This document shows, piece by piece, positions 8,622 through 17,696 of a stretch of 64,000 nucleotides of DNA (position 1 is the first letter of the stretch; each line of letters opens with the position of its first letter). The DNA comes from Luteimonas terricola. Its GTDB lineage: Bacteria; Pseudomonadota; Gammaproteobacteria; Xanthomonadales; Xanthomonadaceae. Both the position numbers and the translations under genes were made by a program. The notes under the pieces are model-generated. The model was not told the DNA's origin and searched no databases. It saw nothing but the letters and a program-made list of their open reading frames with translations. The DNA lies in the NCBI RefSeq assembly GCF_004352845.1, contig NZ_SJRX01000007.1, positions 1 to 64,000 on the forward strand, read 5' to 3'.

Positions 8622-11492
8622 ATGTCCCTTGCCACCGGCTACGACCCCAAATCCTTCGAATCCCGCCTGTACGCACAGTGGGAGTCCTGCGGCGCGTTCG
8701 CGCCGACCGGCGACGGCCCCGCCTATTCGATCCTGCTGCCCCCGCCGAACGTCACCGGCACCCTGCACATGGGGCACGCGTTCCAGCACACGCTGCAGGA
8801 CGCCCTGGTCCGCTACCACCGCATGCGCGGCTTCCGCACCTTGTGGCAGGTCGGCAGCGACCACGCCGGCATCGCCACCGAGATGGTGGTCGCGCGCAAC
8901 CTCGACCGCGAGGGCCGCGGCGAAACCCGCGACTCGCTCGGACGCGAAGGCTTCATCGGCAAGGTCTGGGAGTGGAAGGCGGAATCGGGCGACACCATCG
9001 AGCGCCAGATGCGGCGCATGGGCGCCTCGGGCGACTGGTCGCGCCGCGTCTTCACCATGGACCCGACCCCGTCGCGGGCGGTGGTCGAGGCCTTCGTGCG
9101 CATGCACGAAGAGGGCCTGATCTACCGCGGCCAGCGCCTGGTCAACTGGGACCCGGTGCTGCAGACCGCGATCTCCGACCTCGAGGTCGCGAGCGAGGAG
9201 GAAGACGGCTTCCTGTGGTCGATCCGCTACCCGCTCGCCGATGGCGCGAGCTATGAGCACGTCGAGCACGACTCCGACGGCAACGAGACCCTGCGGGAAA
9301 CCCGCGACTACCTCGTGGTCGCCACCACGCGTCCGGAAACCATGCTCGGCGACACCGCGGTGATGGTGCACCCGGAAGACACACGCTACGCGCACCTGGT
9401 CGGCAAGGCGGTGACGCTGCCGCTCACCGGCCGCGCGATCCCGGTGATCGCCGACGCCTACGTCGAGCGCGACTTCGGCACCGGCGTGGTCAAGGTCACG
9501 CCCGCGCACGACTTCAACGACTACGCGGTCGGCCAGCGCCACGACCTGCCGATGATCAACGTCCTCACCGCCGACGCCAAGGTGGTGTCCGACGACGATG
9601 CGGTCCCGGCGCACTACCGCGGCCTCGACCGCTTCGATGCGCGCAAGGCGGTGCTGGCCGACCTGGACGCCGCCGGCCTGCTGCTGGAGACGAAAGACCA
9701 CAAGCTGCAGGTCCCGCGCGGCGACCGCACCGGCCAGGTGATCGAACCCTGGCTGACCGACCAGTGGTTCGTGCGCATGGACGGGCTTGGCGAGCGCGGG
9801 CTCGAACTCGCCGGCGGCACCGACGCGGGCGAGGGACAGGTGCGCTTCGTGCCCGGCAACTGGATCAACACCTACCGCCACTGGCTCGGCAACATCCAGG
9901 ACTGGTGCATCAGCCGCCAGCTCTGGTGGGGCCACCGCATCCCGGCCTGGTACGGCAGCGGCGGCGAGATCTTCGTCGGCCACGACGAGGCCGAAGCGCG
10001 CGCCAAGGCCGAGGCCGCAGGCTACGCCGGCCCGCTGTCGCAGGACGACGACGTGCTCGAGACCTGGTTCTCCTCGGCGCTGTGGCCCTTCAGCACCATG
10101 GGCTGGCCCGATGCCGACGCCATGGCCGAACGCGGCTACGACGAGTTCGTGCCCTCGGGCGTGCTGGTCACCGGCTTCGACATCATCTTCTTCTGGGTCG
10201 CCCGGATGATCATGATGACCGACCACCTGACCGGCCGCCTGCCCTTCCGCGACGTCTACATGACCGGCCTGGTGCGCGACAAGGACGGCCAGAAGATGTC
10301 CAAGTCGAAGGGCAACATCCTCGACCCGCTGGACATCATCGACGGCATCTCGCTCGACGACCTGGTCGCCAAGCGCACCGGCGGCCTGATGCAGCCGAAG
10401 ATGGCCGACAGGATCGCCAAGGCCACGCGCAAGGAGTTCCCGGAAGGCATCCCCGCCTTCGGCGCCGACGCGCTGCGCTTCACCATGGCCGCGCTCGCCG
10501 GCCCCGGCCGCGACATCAAGTTCGACCTCGCCCGCGCCGAGGGCTACAAGAACTTCTGCAACAAGCTCTGGAACGCCACCCGCTTCGTGCTGATGAACAC
10601 GGAAGATGCCCGCAGCGCGGATGGGGGCAACCCCGCGGGAAGCCCCCACCCCGCCACCCCCGCCGAACAGTGGATCCTCTCCCGCCTCGCCGCCGTCACC
10701 GCCGAGGCCGAATCCCACTTCGCCAGCTACCGCTTCGACCTCCTTTCGCAGTGCCTGTACGAATTCGCCTGGCACGAGTACTGCGACTGGTTCGTCGAAC
10801 TCGCCAAGCCCGCCCTCAACGGCGACGACGCAGCCGCCGCGGCCAGCACCCGCCGCACCCTGCTGCACGTGCTCGAGCGCCTGCTGTGCCTGCTGCACCC
10901 GCTGGTGCCCTTCGTCACCGAGGAGCTGTGGCAGCAGGTCGCGCCGCGCCTGGGCATCGAAGGCGACAGCATCATGGCGCGCCGCTATCCGCAGGCCGCG
11001 GACTTCGCCGGGCAGGACCACGCCGCGGCCGCCGCCGACGTGGAATGGCTCAAGGCGATGGTGTCCGCGCTGCGCCGCATCCGCAGCGAGCTTGGCGTGT
11101 CGCCGGGCAAGCCCGTGCGCCTGCTGGTGTCGGGCGGCAGCGCGAACGATGCCGACCGCATCGCGCGCTTCGCAACGCAGCTGGGCTTCCTGACGAAGAT
11201 CGAAGGCGCCGAAACCATCACCGGCGACCCGCCGCCGGCCGCGGCCGCCCTGGTGGGCGAGCTGAAGCTGTTCGTACCGCTGGAAGGCCTGGTCGACCTC
11301 GACGCCGAGCGCACGCGCCTGGACAAGGAGCTCAAGCGCGTGGCCGGTGAACTCGCGAAGTCCAGGGGCAAGCTCGCCAGCGACACCTTCGTCAGCAACG
11401 CACCGGCCGCGGTGGTCGAACAGGAGCGCACGCGCCTGGCCGACTGGACCGCGCAGCACGAGGCCCTGTCCGCGCAGCGCGCCCGCCTCTGA
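8622..11492 (+). CDS. valS: Valyl-tRNA synthetase
   Basis: Class I aminoacyl-tRNA synthetase charging tRNA-Val, with an editing (CP1) domain that removes misactivated threonine. 956 residues from ATG 8622; longer upstream extensions run back into holC and are rejected. The HIGH-type motif is [15 protein letters not shown], the editing domain holds [12 protein letters not shown], and the KMSKS loop is [11 protein letters not shown]. The anticodon-binding domain and a C-terminal coiled-coil tRNA-binding arm are present ([21 protein letters not shown]). An odd, low-complexity stretch at about residues 664-677 is encoded by a palindrome (separate entry). Confidence 0.97.
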   Translation: MSLATGYDPKSFESRLYAQWESCGAFAPTGDGPAYSILLPPPNVTGTLHMGHAFQHTLQDALVRYHRMRGFRTLWQVGSDHAGIATEMVVARNLDREGRGETRDSLGREGFIGKVWEWKAESGDTIERQMRRMGASGDWSRRVFTMDPTPSRAVVEAFVRMHEEGLIYRGQRLVNWDPVLQTAISDLEVASEEEDGFLWSIRYPLADGASYEHVEHDSDGNETLRETRDYLVVATTRPETMLGDTAVMVHPEDTRYAHLVGKAVTLPLTGRAIPVIADAYVERDFGTGVVKVTPAHDFNDYAVGQRHDLPMINVLTADAKVVSDDDAVPAHYRGLDRFDARKAVLADLDAAGLLLETKDHKLQVPRGDRTGQVIEPWLTDQWFVRMDGLGERGLELAGGTDAGEGQVRFVPGNWINTYRHWLGNIQDWCISRQLWWGHRIPAWYGSGGEIFVGHDEAEARAKAEAAGYAGPLSQDDDVLETWFSSALWPFSTMGWPDADAMAERGYDEFVPSGVLVTGFDIIFFWVARMIMMTDHLTGRLPFRDVYMTGLVRDKDGQKMSKSKGNILDPLDIIDGISLDDLVAKRTGGLMQPKMADRIAKATRKEFPEGIPAFGADALRFTMAALAGPGRDIKFDLARAEGYKNFCNKLWNATRFVLMNTEDARSADGGNPAGSPHPATPAEQWILSRLAAVTAEAESHFASYRFDLLSQCLYEFAWHEYCDWFVELAKPALNGDDAAAAASTRRTLLHVLERLLCLLHPLVPFVTEELWQQVAPRLGIEGDSIMARRYPQAADFAGQDHAAAAADVEWLKAMVSALRRIRSELGVSPGKPVRLLVSGGSANDADRIARFATQLGFLTKIEGAETITGDPPPAAAALVGELKLFVPLEGLVDLDAERTRLDKELKRVAGELAKSRGKLASDTFVSNAPAAVVEQERTRLADWTAQHEALSAQRARL
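10622..10648. repeat. Palindromic insertion inside valS
   Basis: A 7-bp inverted repeat (10622-10628 with 10642-10648) surrounds a GC-only centre containing CCCCGCGGG. It encodes a Gly/Pro-rich linker between the catalytic core and the anticodon-binding domain of ValS and stays in frame. A stretch near 57005-57022 (GCGGGGGCTTGCCCGCGG) resembles its reverse complement, suggesting a short dispersed palindrome that entered a tolerant linker. Inference only. Confidence 0.45.
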
Positions 11493-11551
11493 CGGCGGGC
11501 GCAAGTTACCCTGCAGGAGCAGACACGGTCGCTACCGCGCGAAAAAGCGGT

Positions 11552-11763
11552 TTTTGCCACGGATGACGCGGATAGGCGCGGATTTACGCGGATCCGGCCG
11601 AGGCAAGGTCGTGCCGGTTTCTGGATAAAAGGCCGGATCGGACTTCGAAAGCCGGGACCCGGCGAGGTGCGTGATCCACGCAAACGCACTTCCTGATAAA
11701 CGCTTTTTCTGCGTTCGCTTTATCCGCGTAAATCCGCGCCTATCCGCGTCATCCATGGCAAAA
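11552..11763. repeat. Long inverted repeat with phased GGAT units (element E)
   Basis: The left arm (11552-11593) and right arm (11722-11763) are 42 bp long and match with a single mismatch; 128 bp lie between them. Each arm carries GGAT (or ATCC) four times at 9-10 bp spacing, within a unit like CGCGGAT. The element fills the gap between the convergent valS and rimI genes. Reading frames crossing it are determined by the repeat and are not credible genes. A related, diverged copy lies at 61212-61318. Confidence 0.85.
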
Positions 11764-11793
11764 AAGCTCTTGGCCTCAGCCAAGCAGATCCCG

Positions 11794-12276
11794 TCACGGG
11801 GCGAGCAGCTCCATCGCCATCACGATCGCGTCCTCGCGACCCTTGTCGGTCGGGTAGTAGCGCGGGCGGCGGCCGATCTCGTTGAAGCCTTCATTCTCGT
11901 ACAGGGCCACGGCCACGGGGTTCGAGGGCCGCACTTCGAGGAACACGCGGCAGGCGCCGCGCCCGCGCGCGACATCGATCATCGCCCGCAGCAGGCCGCG
12001 ACCGTATCCGCGGCCCTGGCGCGCAGGGTCGACGCAGACATTGAGCACATGGGCCTCGTCGGCGGCCACGCTCAGCACGCCGTGGCCGATGAAGGCGCCG
12101 CCTTCGACCAGCACCCAGGCCGGATAGCCGGCAAACAGGCAGTCGCGGAAGATGCCGATCGACCACGGCCAGGGATAGGCACGGCGCTCGACCACCATCA
12201 CCGCGTCGAGGTCCTCGATGCGCATCGGCCGCATGACCGGACGCTGCTCTGCGTCGGCCACCACCGCCGCGTTCAT
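11794..12276 (-). CDS. rimI: Ribosomal protein S18-alanine N-acetyltransferase
   Basis: GNAT acetyltransferase that modifies the N-terminal alanine of ribosomal protein S18. 160 residues from the ATG at 12276, which overlaps the stop of the upstream gene as ATGA; longer starts are rejected. Acetyl-CoA-binding motif A is seen as VDPARQGRGYGRGLL, preceded by HVLNVCVD and followed by FLEVRPSNPVAVALYENEGF, the RimI-type signature. It ends the pssA-holD-rimI operon and faces valS across the repeat at 11552-11763. The holD-rimI neighbourhood is the same as in E. coli. Confidence 0.93.
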   Translation of the reverse strand: MNAAVVADAEQRPVMRPMRIEDLDAVMVVERRAYPWPWSIGIFRDCLFAGYPAWVLVEGGAFIGHGVLSVAADEAHVLNVCVDPARQGRGYGRGLLRAMIDVARGRGACRVFLEVRPSNPVAVALYENEGFNEIGRRPRYYPTDKGREDAIVMAMELLAP

Positions 12277-12548
12277 CCCTGCGCGGCCCCGTGGCGCAGG
12301 GCGCGCAGCCTCGGCCACAGCGCACGCTTGGCGGCCGGATCGGCGCGCAGCGCGGCCAGCGCCGGCAGGCCGCGCAGCAGCGCCGCGGCGTCGCCGGAGC
12401 CGGCGCTGCGTCCGGCCGCGCGCAGCAGGGCATGCGCCAGCGGATCGTCGGGAACCACGTCTTCCGGGCGCGGAGCCCGCGCGTAGACCCGATGGCCCAT
12501 CGCCTCCAGCACCTCGCGCTGCCAGGGATCCCAGGCCACCGCGCTCAC
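12273..12548 (-). CDS. holD: Putative DNA polymerase III psi subunit (HolD-like)
   Basis: A 91-residue protein from GTG 12548, overlapping the pssA stop by 4 nt (GTGA) and the rimI start by 4 nt (ATGA). It is short and easily missed. The C-terminus, LAALRADPAAKRALWPRL, resembles the end of E. coli HolD, which as recalled has LRANPTARAALWQQI, and E. coli holD also lies directly upstream of rimI. The N-terminus WDPWQREVLEAMGHRVYA would correspond to the chi-contacting region. Psi bridges chi (HolC) to the clamp loader. The identification rests on synteny and a short match, so it is tentative; a real gene at this position is well supported by the two couplings. Confidence 0.65.
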   Translation of the reverse strand: MSAVAWDPWQREVLEAMGHRVYARAPRPEDVVPDDPLAHALLRAAGRSAGSGDAAALLRGLPALAALRADPAAKRALWPRLRALRHGAAQG

Positions 12549-13318
12549 TCCGACCGCGCCCGGCGGCGACCACGCAGTCGCCGCAACGAGGTCAGCGGCC
12601 CGGACAGTGCGTACGCGCCAAGCACCGCAAGCAGGGTCTTGGGCGGATCGATCCACAGCGCGATCAGCGCCGCCACCACCAGCAGCAGGGCGAAGAACGG
12701 CACCCGGTCCGAGCCCGGCCCGCTGCCGCTGCCCTTGAAGCTGGTGTAGCGGAACAGGCTGACCATCAGCAGGCCCGACACCACCGTGATCGCCAACGCC
12801 GCGTAGCGCAGCGACTCGCCGCTGAAATCCAGGCTGTGGAAGGTCCACACCGAGCTGGCCATGACACCCGCCGCCGCCGGGCTGGCCAGGCCGATGAACC
12901 AGCGCTTGTCGACCGTGTCCACCTGGCTGTTGAAGCGCGCCAGGCGCAGCGCGGCGCAGGCTGCATAGAGGAACGCCGCCAGCCAGCCGATCTTGCCCAG
13001 GGTGTTGCCGTCGAGCTTCATCGCCACCAGCGACCAGTGGTACATCACCAGCGCCGGCGCCATGCCGAAGCTCACCAGGTCGGCCAGCGAATCGTACTGC
13101 ACGCCGAACTCGCTCTGGGTGTTGGTCAGCCTCGCCACCCGGCCGTCGAGGCCATCGAGGATGGCGGCGACGAAGATCGCGACGCAGGCGGCTTCGATGC
13201 GCCCCTGCGAGGACGCGATGATCGCGAAAAAGCCCGCGAACAGCCCCCCCGTCGTGAACAGGTTGGGCAGCAGGTAGATGCCGCGGCCGCGGCGCGCCTT
13301 GGGGCTGTTTTCGTCCAT
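12545..13318 (-). CDS. pssA: CDP-diacylglycerol-serine O-phosphatidyltransferase
   Basis: Integral-membrane enzyme making phosphatidylserine, the precursor of phosphatidylethanolamine. 257 residues from ATG 13318; the longer upstream frame is Ala/Arg-rich and antisense to the next gene, so it is rejected. The CDP-alcohol phosphotransferase signature D-G-x2-A-R-x8-G-x3-D-x3-D is complete (DGLDGRVAR, then FGVQYDSLADL). The hydrophobic pattern indicates several TM helices, and the C-terminus is basic (RRLRGRRRARS). First gene of the pssA-holD-rimI operon and divergent from the DUF4124 gene at 13453. Confidence 0.94.
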   Translation of the reverse strand: MDENSPKARRGRGIYLLPNLFTTGGLFAGFFAIIASSQGRIEAACVAIFVAAILDGLDGRVARLTNTQSEFGVQYDSLADLVSFGMAPALVMYHWSLVAMKLDGNTLGKIGWLAAFLYAACAALRLARFNSQVDTVDKRWFIGLASPAAAGVMASSVWTFHSLDFSGESLRYAALAITVVSGLLMVSLFRYTSFKGSGSGPGSDRVPFFALLLVVAALIALWIDPPKTLLAVLGAYALSGPLTSLRRLRGRRRARSE

Positions 13319-13452
13319 GGCCGCAAGTGTACCCGCCGCCGCCGCGCCTGCCGCGGGCACCGCCACGGTCACGGAACCGCGTGCCGGCGCTTGCGCCAGG
13401 TTGCCCCCGGTGCTGCAATCACCGTCCACGCCCCCAAAGGCAGGAGTTCCGC

Positions 13453-13836
13453 ATGCATCGCTTCGTCTTCGCCGCCATCCTGGCGTTTGCCGCATTCCCG
13501 GCCATCGCGCAGCAGACCGCGGGCGAGGTCTACCAGTGGACCGATGCCAACGGCGTCACCCACTACTCGCAGACGCCTCCGGACAAGGGCCGCTACGAGC
13601 AGCGCCTGATCACGTCTGCGGGCGCCGCCGCGCCTTCGGAGGCCGAGCCGGTGGCAGAGGCGGAGAACCCGCAGTGCGCGGCCGCGCGCGCCAACATCGC
13701 CGCGCTCGAGAGCGAAGGCCCCGTGCAGCAGGACACCGACGGCGACGGCGTGCCGGACAGCGTGCTCAACCCCGACCAGCGCGCCGCCCAGCTCGCCCTG
13801 GCCCAGGCCGCGGTCAAGGCCTACTGCACGCCCTGA
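13453..13836 (+). CDS. DUF4124-domain exported protein
   Basis: 127 residues from ATG 13453, preceded by CAGGAG; the longer frame upstream is a proline-rich shadow. A clear signal peptide (HRFVFAAILAFAAFPAIA) is followed by the DUF4124 signature, here VYQWTDANGVTHYSQTPP, typical of small periplasmic or envelope proteins in Xanthomonadales. The rest has a disordered Ala/Glu region and two cysteines (NPQCAAA and AYCTP) that could pair. The function of the domain is not established. The next gene (13858) is a second DUF4124 protein, suggesting an operon. Confidence 0.85.
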   Translation: MHRFVFAAILAFAAFPAIAQQTAGEVYQWTDANGVTHYSQTPPDKGRYEQRLITSAGAAAPSEAEPVAEAENPQCAAARANIAALESEGPVQQDTDGDGVPDSVLNPDQRAAQLALAQAAVKAYCTP

Positions 13837-13857
13837 CGGACGCGAGCGGACGCCGCC

Positions 13858-14136
13858 ATGCAGACCCGCTGGGCCATCGCTGCCGGCCTTGCCGCCGGGA
13901 TCGCGGTGGCGTGGTGGTTCGCGCGCGAAGCGCCTGAGGCCGCGGAAGCGCGCCGTGACCGCGCGGAACAGGCCGCCGCCGCCAGCTACGAAGATGCCCG
14001 TCCAGTGCTTTATCGCTGGACCGACGACGCCGGCGTGGTGCAGGTGACCCAGCAGCCGCCCCCGAGCGGCCGGCGCTTCGAGAAGGTCGACATCCAGCCG
14101 CGTGAAGGCATCGAGGTCGACGGCGGCCGGCAATAG
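13858..14136 (+). CDS. Small membrane-anchored DUF4124 protein
   Basis: 92 residues. One N-terminal transmembrane anchor ([17 protein letters not shown]) is followed by an Ala/Glu/Arg-rich spacer and a DUF4124-like segment, [18 protein letters not shown], so the domain should face the periplasm. It lies 21 nt after the other DUF4124 gene and 77 nt before proS. No cysteines or catalytic motif are seen. Function unknown. Confidence 0.8.
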   Translation: MQTRWAIAAGLAAGIAVAWWFAREAPEAAEARRDRAEQAAAASYEDARPVLYRWTDDAGVVQVTQQPPPSGRRFEKVDIQPREGIEVDGGRQ

Positions 14137-14213
14137 GCGGGTCCCTGCCGCCGGCACGGCGCGTGCTGCATGGCACAATCACCGGCCGAACCACCAGACC
14201 GATGATGCCGCCG

Positions 14214-15941
14214 ATGCGCCTGTCGCAGTTCCACCTCCATACCGAAAAGGAAACGCCCGCCGAAGCCGAGCTCATCAGCCACAAGCTGATGCTCAAGGCG
14301 GGGATGATCCGCAAGCTCGCCGCCGGCATCTACACCTGGTCGCCGCTGGGCCTGCGAGTGCTGCGCAAGGTCGAGGCCGTGGTGCGCGAGGAGATGGACG
14401 CCGCCGGCGCGATCGAACTGCTGATGCCGTCGATCCAGCCGCGCGAGCTGTGGGAGGAAACCGGGCGCTGGGAGAAGTTCGGCGGCCAGCTGCTGAAGAT
14501 CCGCGACCGCAAGGACGCCGAGTACGCCTACGGCCCCACGCACGAGGAAGTGATCACCGACTTCGCGCGCCAGGAGCTGGCGAGCTACAAGCAGCTGCCG
14601 GTGACCTTCTACCAGGTCCAGGCCAAGTTCCGCGACGAGATCCGGCCGCGCTTCGGCGTGATGCGCGCGCGCGAGTTCCTGATGAAGGACGCCTATTCCT
14701 TCGACGTCGACGCCGAGGGCATGGCGCGCTCCTACGACCGCATGTACGCGGCCTACACCCGCATCTTCACCCGCCTCGGGCTGCGCTTCCGCGCGGTGCT
14801 GGCCGACTCCGGCGCCATCGGCGGCGACGCCTCGCAGGAATTCCACGTGCTGGCCGACTCCGGCGAGGACGCGATCGCCTGGTCGGACACCGGCAATGAG
14901 GGGGATCCCGCGGGCTACGCCGCCAACGTCGAGACCGCGCGCGCCGCCGCGCCCGGCCCGCGCCCGGCGTCCGCCGAAGACATGCGCAGCATCGCCACGC
15001 CCACGCAGAAGACCTGCGAGGCCGTGGCGGAACTGATGGGCATCCCGCTCGCACGCACGGTGAAGTCGGTGGCGGTGATGGGCCACGACGGCGAAGGCCG
15101 CGAGCAGTTCGTGCTCGTGCTGGTACGCGGCGACCACGAGGCCAACGAGGTGAAGCTGGCCAAGGTCGCCGGCCTCGGCGACTACCGCATGGCCACCGAG
15201 GCCGAGATCCTCGCGCACCTGGGCAGCGACCCGGGCTTCCTCGGGCCGATCGCACCGGCGAAGCCCGTGCGCGTGGTCGCCGACGTCGAAGTGGCCGCGA
15301 TGGCCGACTTCGTGGTCGGCGCCAACCGCCCGGGCGAACACATCGCCGGCGTGAACTGGGGCCGCGACCTGCCCGAGCCCGACACGGTGGCCGACGTCCG
15401 CAGCGTGGTCGAGGGCGACCGTGCCGGGGACGGCGGCACGCTGCGCATCATGCGCGGCATCGAGGTCGGCCACATCTTCCAGCTCGGCCCCAAATACGCC
15501 GAAGCGATGGGCTGCACCGTGCTCGACGCAGCCGGCAAGGCCGCGGTGCCGCTGATGGGCTGCTACGGCATCGGCGTGTCGCGCATCGTGGCGGCCGCCA
15601 TCGAGCAGAACCACGACCAGGCCGGGATCCTCTGGCCCGAAGCAATGGCACCGTGGACGGTCGCGGTCTGCGTGATCAACCCGAAGAACGATCCCGCCGT
15701 GGCCACGGCGGCCGCGGCGCTGCACGACGAACTGGCGGCGCGCGGCATCGACGTGGTGCTCGACGACCGTGGCCTCCGCCCGGGCCCGATGTTCGCCGAC
15801 ATGGAGCTGATCGGCATCCCGCACCGGGTGGTGGTGTCGGCCCGCGGCCTGGAAGCCGGCAGCTTCGAGTACCGCGCGCGCAACGCCGCCGAGGCTGAAA
15901 GCCTCGATCGCGAAGCCCTGCTGGCACGCCTGGCGGGCTGA
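14214..15941 (+). CDS. proS: Prolyl-tRNA synthetase (bacterial type, with editing domain)
   Basis: Class II synthetase charging tRNA-Pro. 575 residues from ATG 14214, chosen because the family N-terminus ([19 protein letters not shown]) begins there. Motif 1 region ([17 protein letters not shown]), motif 2 ([19 protein letters not shown]) and motif 3 ([17 protein letters not shown]) are all present, and the bacterial INS editing domain lies between motifs 2 and 3 (about residues 240-390). The C-terminal anticodon domain follows. A proline-poor hairpin terminator candidate sits after the stop. Confidence 0.97.
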   Translation: MRLSQFHLHTEKETPAEAELISHKLMLKAGMIRKLAAGIYTWSPLGLRVLRKVEAVVREEMDAAGAIELLMPSIQPRELWEETGRWEKFGGQLLKIRDRKDAEYAYGPTHEEVITDFARQELASYKQLPVTFYQVQAKFRDEIRPRFGVMRAREFLMKDAYSFDVDAEGMARSYDRMYAAYTRIFTRLGLRFRAVLADSGAIGGDASQEFHVLADSGEDAIAWSDTGNEGDPAGYAANVETARAAAPGPRPASAEDMRSIATPTQKTCEAVAELMGIPLARTVKSVAVMGHDGEGREQFVLVLVRGDHEANEVKLAKVAGLGDYRMATEAEILAHLGSDPGFLGPIAPAKPVRVVADVEVAAMADFVVGANRPGEHIAGVNWGRDLPEPDTVADVRSVVEGDRAGDGGTLRIMRGIEVGHIFQLGPKYAEAMGCTVLDAAGKAAVPLMGCYGIGVSRIVAAAIEQNHDQAGILWPEAMAPWTVAVCVINPKNDPAVATAAAALHDELAARGIDVVLDDRGLRPGPMFADMELIGIPHRVVVSARGLEAGSFEYRARNAAEAESLDREALLARLAG

Positions 15942-15961
15942 CGGACTAACATCTCGACGTC

Positions 15962-15982
15962 GCCGGGCACCCGGCACCTTTT
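15962..15982 (+). terminator. Possible terminator of proS
   Basis: A 6-bp GC stem (15962-15967 with 15970-15975) is followed by ACC and four T. It lies 20 nt after proS and 20-40 nt before the H-NS-like gene. The 2-nt loop is tight, so efficiency is uncertain. Confidence 0.45.
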
Positions 15983-16000
15983 CTGACAATCGGAGACAAC

Positions 16001-16366
16001 ATGGCAATCGACCTCAACGCCCTCTCGGCCAAGGAACTCGACTCGCTGATCAACAAGGCGAAGAAGCGCAAGACCACGCTCAAGAAGCGCAAGCCGATCA
16101 CCACGGTGCGCGCGCGCCTGAAGGCCGCCGCCACCGCCGAGGGCTACACCATCGAAGAGCTGTTCGGCACCGCCGCCGGCACCGCGACCCGCGTCGCCAG
16201 GCCGGCCAAGGCACCGCGCAAGACCGGCATCAAGGTGGCGCCGAAGTACCGCAACCCCGCGAAGCCCGAAGAAACCTGGACCGGCCGCGGCCGCCAGCCT
16301 CGCTGGATGGCCGAGCAGGTATCGCAGGGCAAGACCCCGCAGGACTTCCTGATCGCGAAGGACTGA
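16001..16366 (+). CDS. H-NS-family histone-like protein
   Basis: Nucleoid-associated, xenogeneic-silencing type protein of 121 residues. The N-terminal part (SAKELDSLINKAKKRKTTLKKRK) is the short, basic oligomerisation helix region seen in xanthomonad and Burkholderia H-NS-like proteins. The C-terminal DNA-binding core is recognisable: PKYRNPAKPEETWTGRGRQP, with the conserved W-x-G-R-G-R-x-P minor-groove loop. CGGAGA provides the ribosome-binding site. It would be expected to repress A+T-rich acquired DNA; the A+T-rich stretch at 33.4-35.4 kb here is a natural target, which is inference. Confidence 0.9.
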   Translation: MAIDLNALSAKELDSLINKAKKRKTTLKKRKPITTVRARLKAAATAEGYTIEELFGTAAGTATRVARPAKAPRKTGIKVAPKYRNPAKPEETWTGRGRQPRWMAEQVSQGKTPQDFLIAKD

Positions 16367-16369
16367 CCC

Positions 16370-17614
16370 CTACAGGCTGCGCCGCGCCGGCAGCAGCAGG
16401 TTGCCGAAGATCAGCCCCGCGACGAGCGCCAGCAGGATGTTGACCACCGCCATCGCGGCCACCTGCCCGGCGCTCAGGTCCTGCTGCTGGACCGAGGTGA
16501 TCAGCGTGCGCACGCTCGAGCTGCCGGGCACCATCAGGATGATGCCCGGAACGCGTACCACCGCGCCCGGGCGCCAGGCCCAGCGCGCGTAGCCGTTGCC
16601 GGCGGCGGTGATCACCAGGGCCGACAGGAAGATCCCGAGCTCCGCGCCCCAGGCCTGCCCGGCCAGGCGCGAGACCAGGTAGCCGGTGGCCGCGGCCGCC
16701 GCCACCAGCGGGTAGTCTCGGGCCTTGGCGCGGAACAGCACCGCGAACGCGAACGCCGCCAGTGCCAGCGCACACCACTCCACCCAGTCGGGCTGCGGCC
16801 GCCAGGCGCGGACCTGGGGTTCGATGCCCACCATCCCGGCCGCCGCCATCGCGACCATCGTGCCCACGGTGAGCATGATCATCGTCGCCACCGCCCCGGC
16901 GAAACGCGCCGTGCCCGACATCAGGTGCTGGCTGGTCAGTTCGTTGACCGCATTGGTCAGCGCCAGGCCCGGCATCAGCACGATCAGCGCCGAGATGATC
17001 ACGGTGTTGAGGTTGAGCGGCGCCACGTAGGCCGCGACCAGGACGGCGATCGATGCGGCGACCATGGCGCTGACCGCATCGCCGGCCTCGCGCAGCCGCG
17101 GCCGCGTGCGCGACGCGACCTGCAGCAGGCCGATGACCAGGCCGATCGTGCTCGCGGTGGCGATGTCCAGCCACGGCAGGCGCAGCAGCCCGCCGATGCC
17201 CGCGGCCACCATGCCGAAGCCCAGCACCTGCATCAGGTTCTGGCTCCGGGTCAGGGGCCGGTCGAGCGCGCGCAGCGCGGCGTGGCCCTCGGCCAGGCCC
17301 ATGCGGCCGGCGACCACGCCTTCGACGATGAGGTCGACATCGCACAGGCGGCCAAGGTCGTTGTCGCCCGGCGGCATCCGGATCACGCGGGTGGCGTCGC
17401 TGTCGCCCGGCGGACGCATCGGATCGCTGAAGGACAGCACCATGCCGGTGGGGTTGGTCCAGGGCTCGCACTCCAGGCCAAGCTTCTGCGCGACCATCTC
17501 CAGCGACGCCTCCAGGCGCGGGGCGGTGGTGCCGTAGGCATGCAGATGCTCGGCCAGCTCGACCATGAAGGCGATGCGGGCGGCGTAGGCTTCCTGGGGA
17601 AAGGGGCGCGACAT
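16370..17614 (-). CDS. Threonine/serine exporter family membrane protein (ThrE-like)
   Basis: 414 residues from ATG 17614. The N-terminal cytoplasmic portion (AARIAFMVELAEHLHAYGTTAPRLE) matches the start of ThrE/DUF1212 proteins, followed by about ten hydrophobic segments in two halves (ThrE plus ThrE_2 type), including IISALIVLMPGLALTNAVNEL and the C-terminal VPGIILMVPGSSSVRTL repeat motif. The family exports threonine and serine in Corynebacterium; the substrate here is unknown. It converges with the H-NS-like gene (3 nt between stops) and is divergent from the mla operon with an 82-bp shared promoter region. The longer start upstream is rejected as it overlaps the opposite promoter. Confidence 0.85.
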   Translation of the reverse strand: MSRPFPQEAYAARIAFMVELAEHLHAYGTTAPRLEASLEMVAQKLGLECEPWTNPTGMVLSFSDPMRPPGDSDATRVIRMPPGDNDLGRLCDVDLIVEGVVAGRMGLAEGHAALRALDRPLTRSQNLMQVLGFGMVAAGIGGLLRLPWLDIATASTIGLVIGLLQVASRTRPRLREAGDAVSAMVAASIAVLVAAYVAPLNLNTVIISALIVLMPGLALTNAVNELTSQHLMSGTARFAGAVATMIMLTVGTMVAMAAAGMVGIEPQVRAWRPQPDWVEWCALALAAFAFAVLFRAKARDYPLVAAAAATGYLVSRLAGQAWGAELGIFLSALVITAAGNGYARWAWRPGAVVRVPGIILMVPGSSSVRTLITSVQQQDLSAGQVAAMAVVNILLALVAGLIFGNLLLPARRSL

Positions 17615-17696
17615 GCACAAAGCATCGCACGCGCAGCACGGCCGGTGTTCGGTATCCTCGCGTGCAGCCCCGCCAAAGCGACCGCTTCCCCCTCCG

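Noticed and set aside
8313-11504. A 1063-codon frame antisense to valS
   Set aside because: It mirrors valS codon by codon, is His/Gln/Gly/Val-rich as expected of the complement of a GC3-biased gene, and has no recognisable domain.
11532-11783. An 83-codon minus-strand frame covering element E
   Set aside because: Its sequence is entirely that of the inverted repeat; such frames are commonly annotated by mistake.
14897-14923. A GGGGGATCCCGCGGG dyad in proS as another palindromic insertion
   Set aside because: It is short, imperfect and lies in the expected editing-domain sequence; no evidence of insertion.
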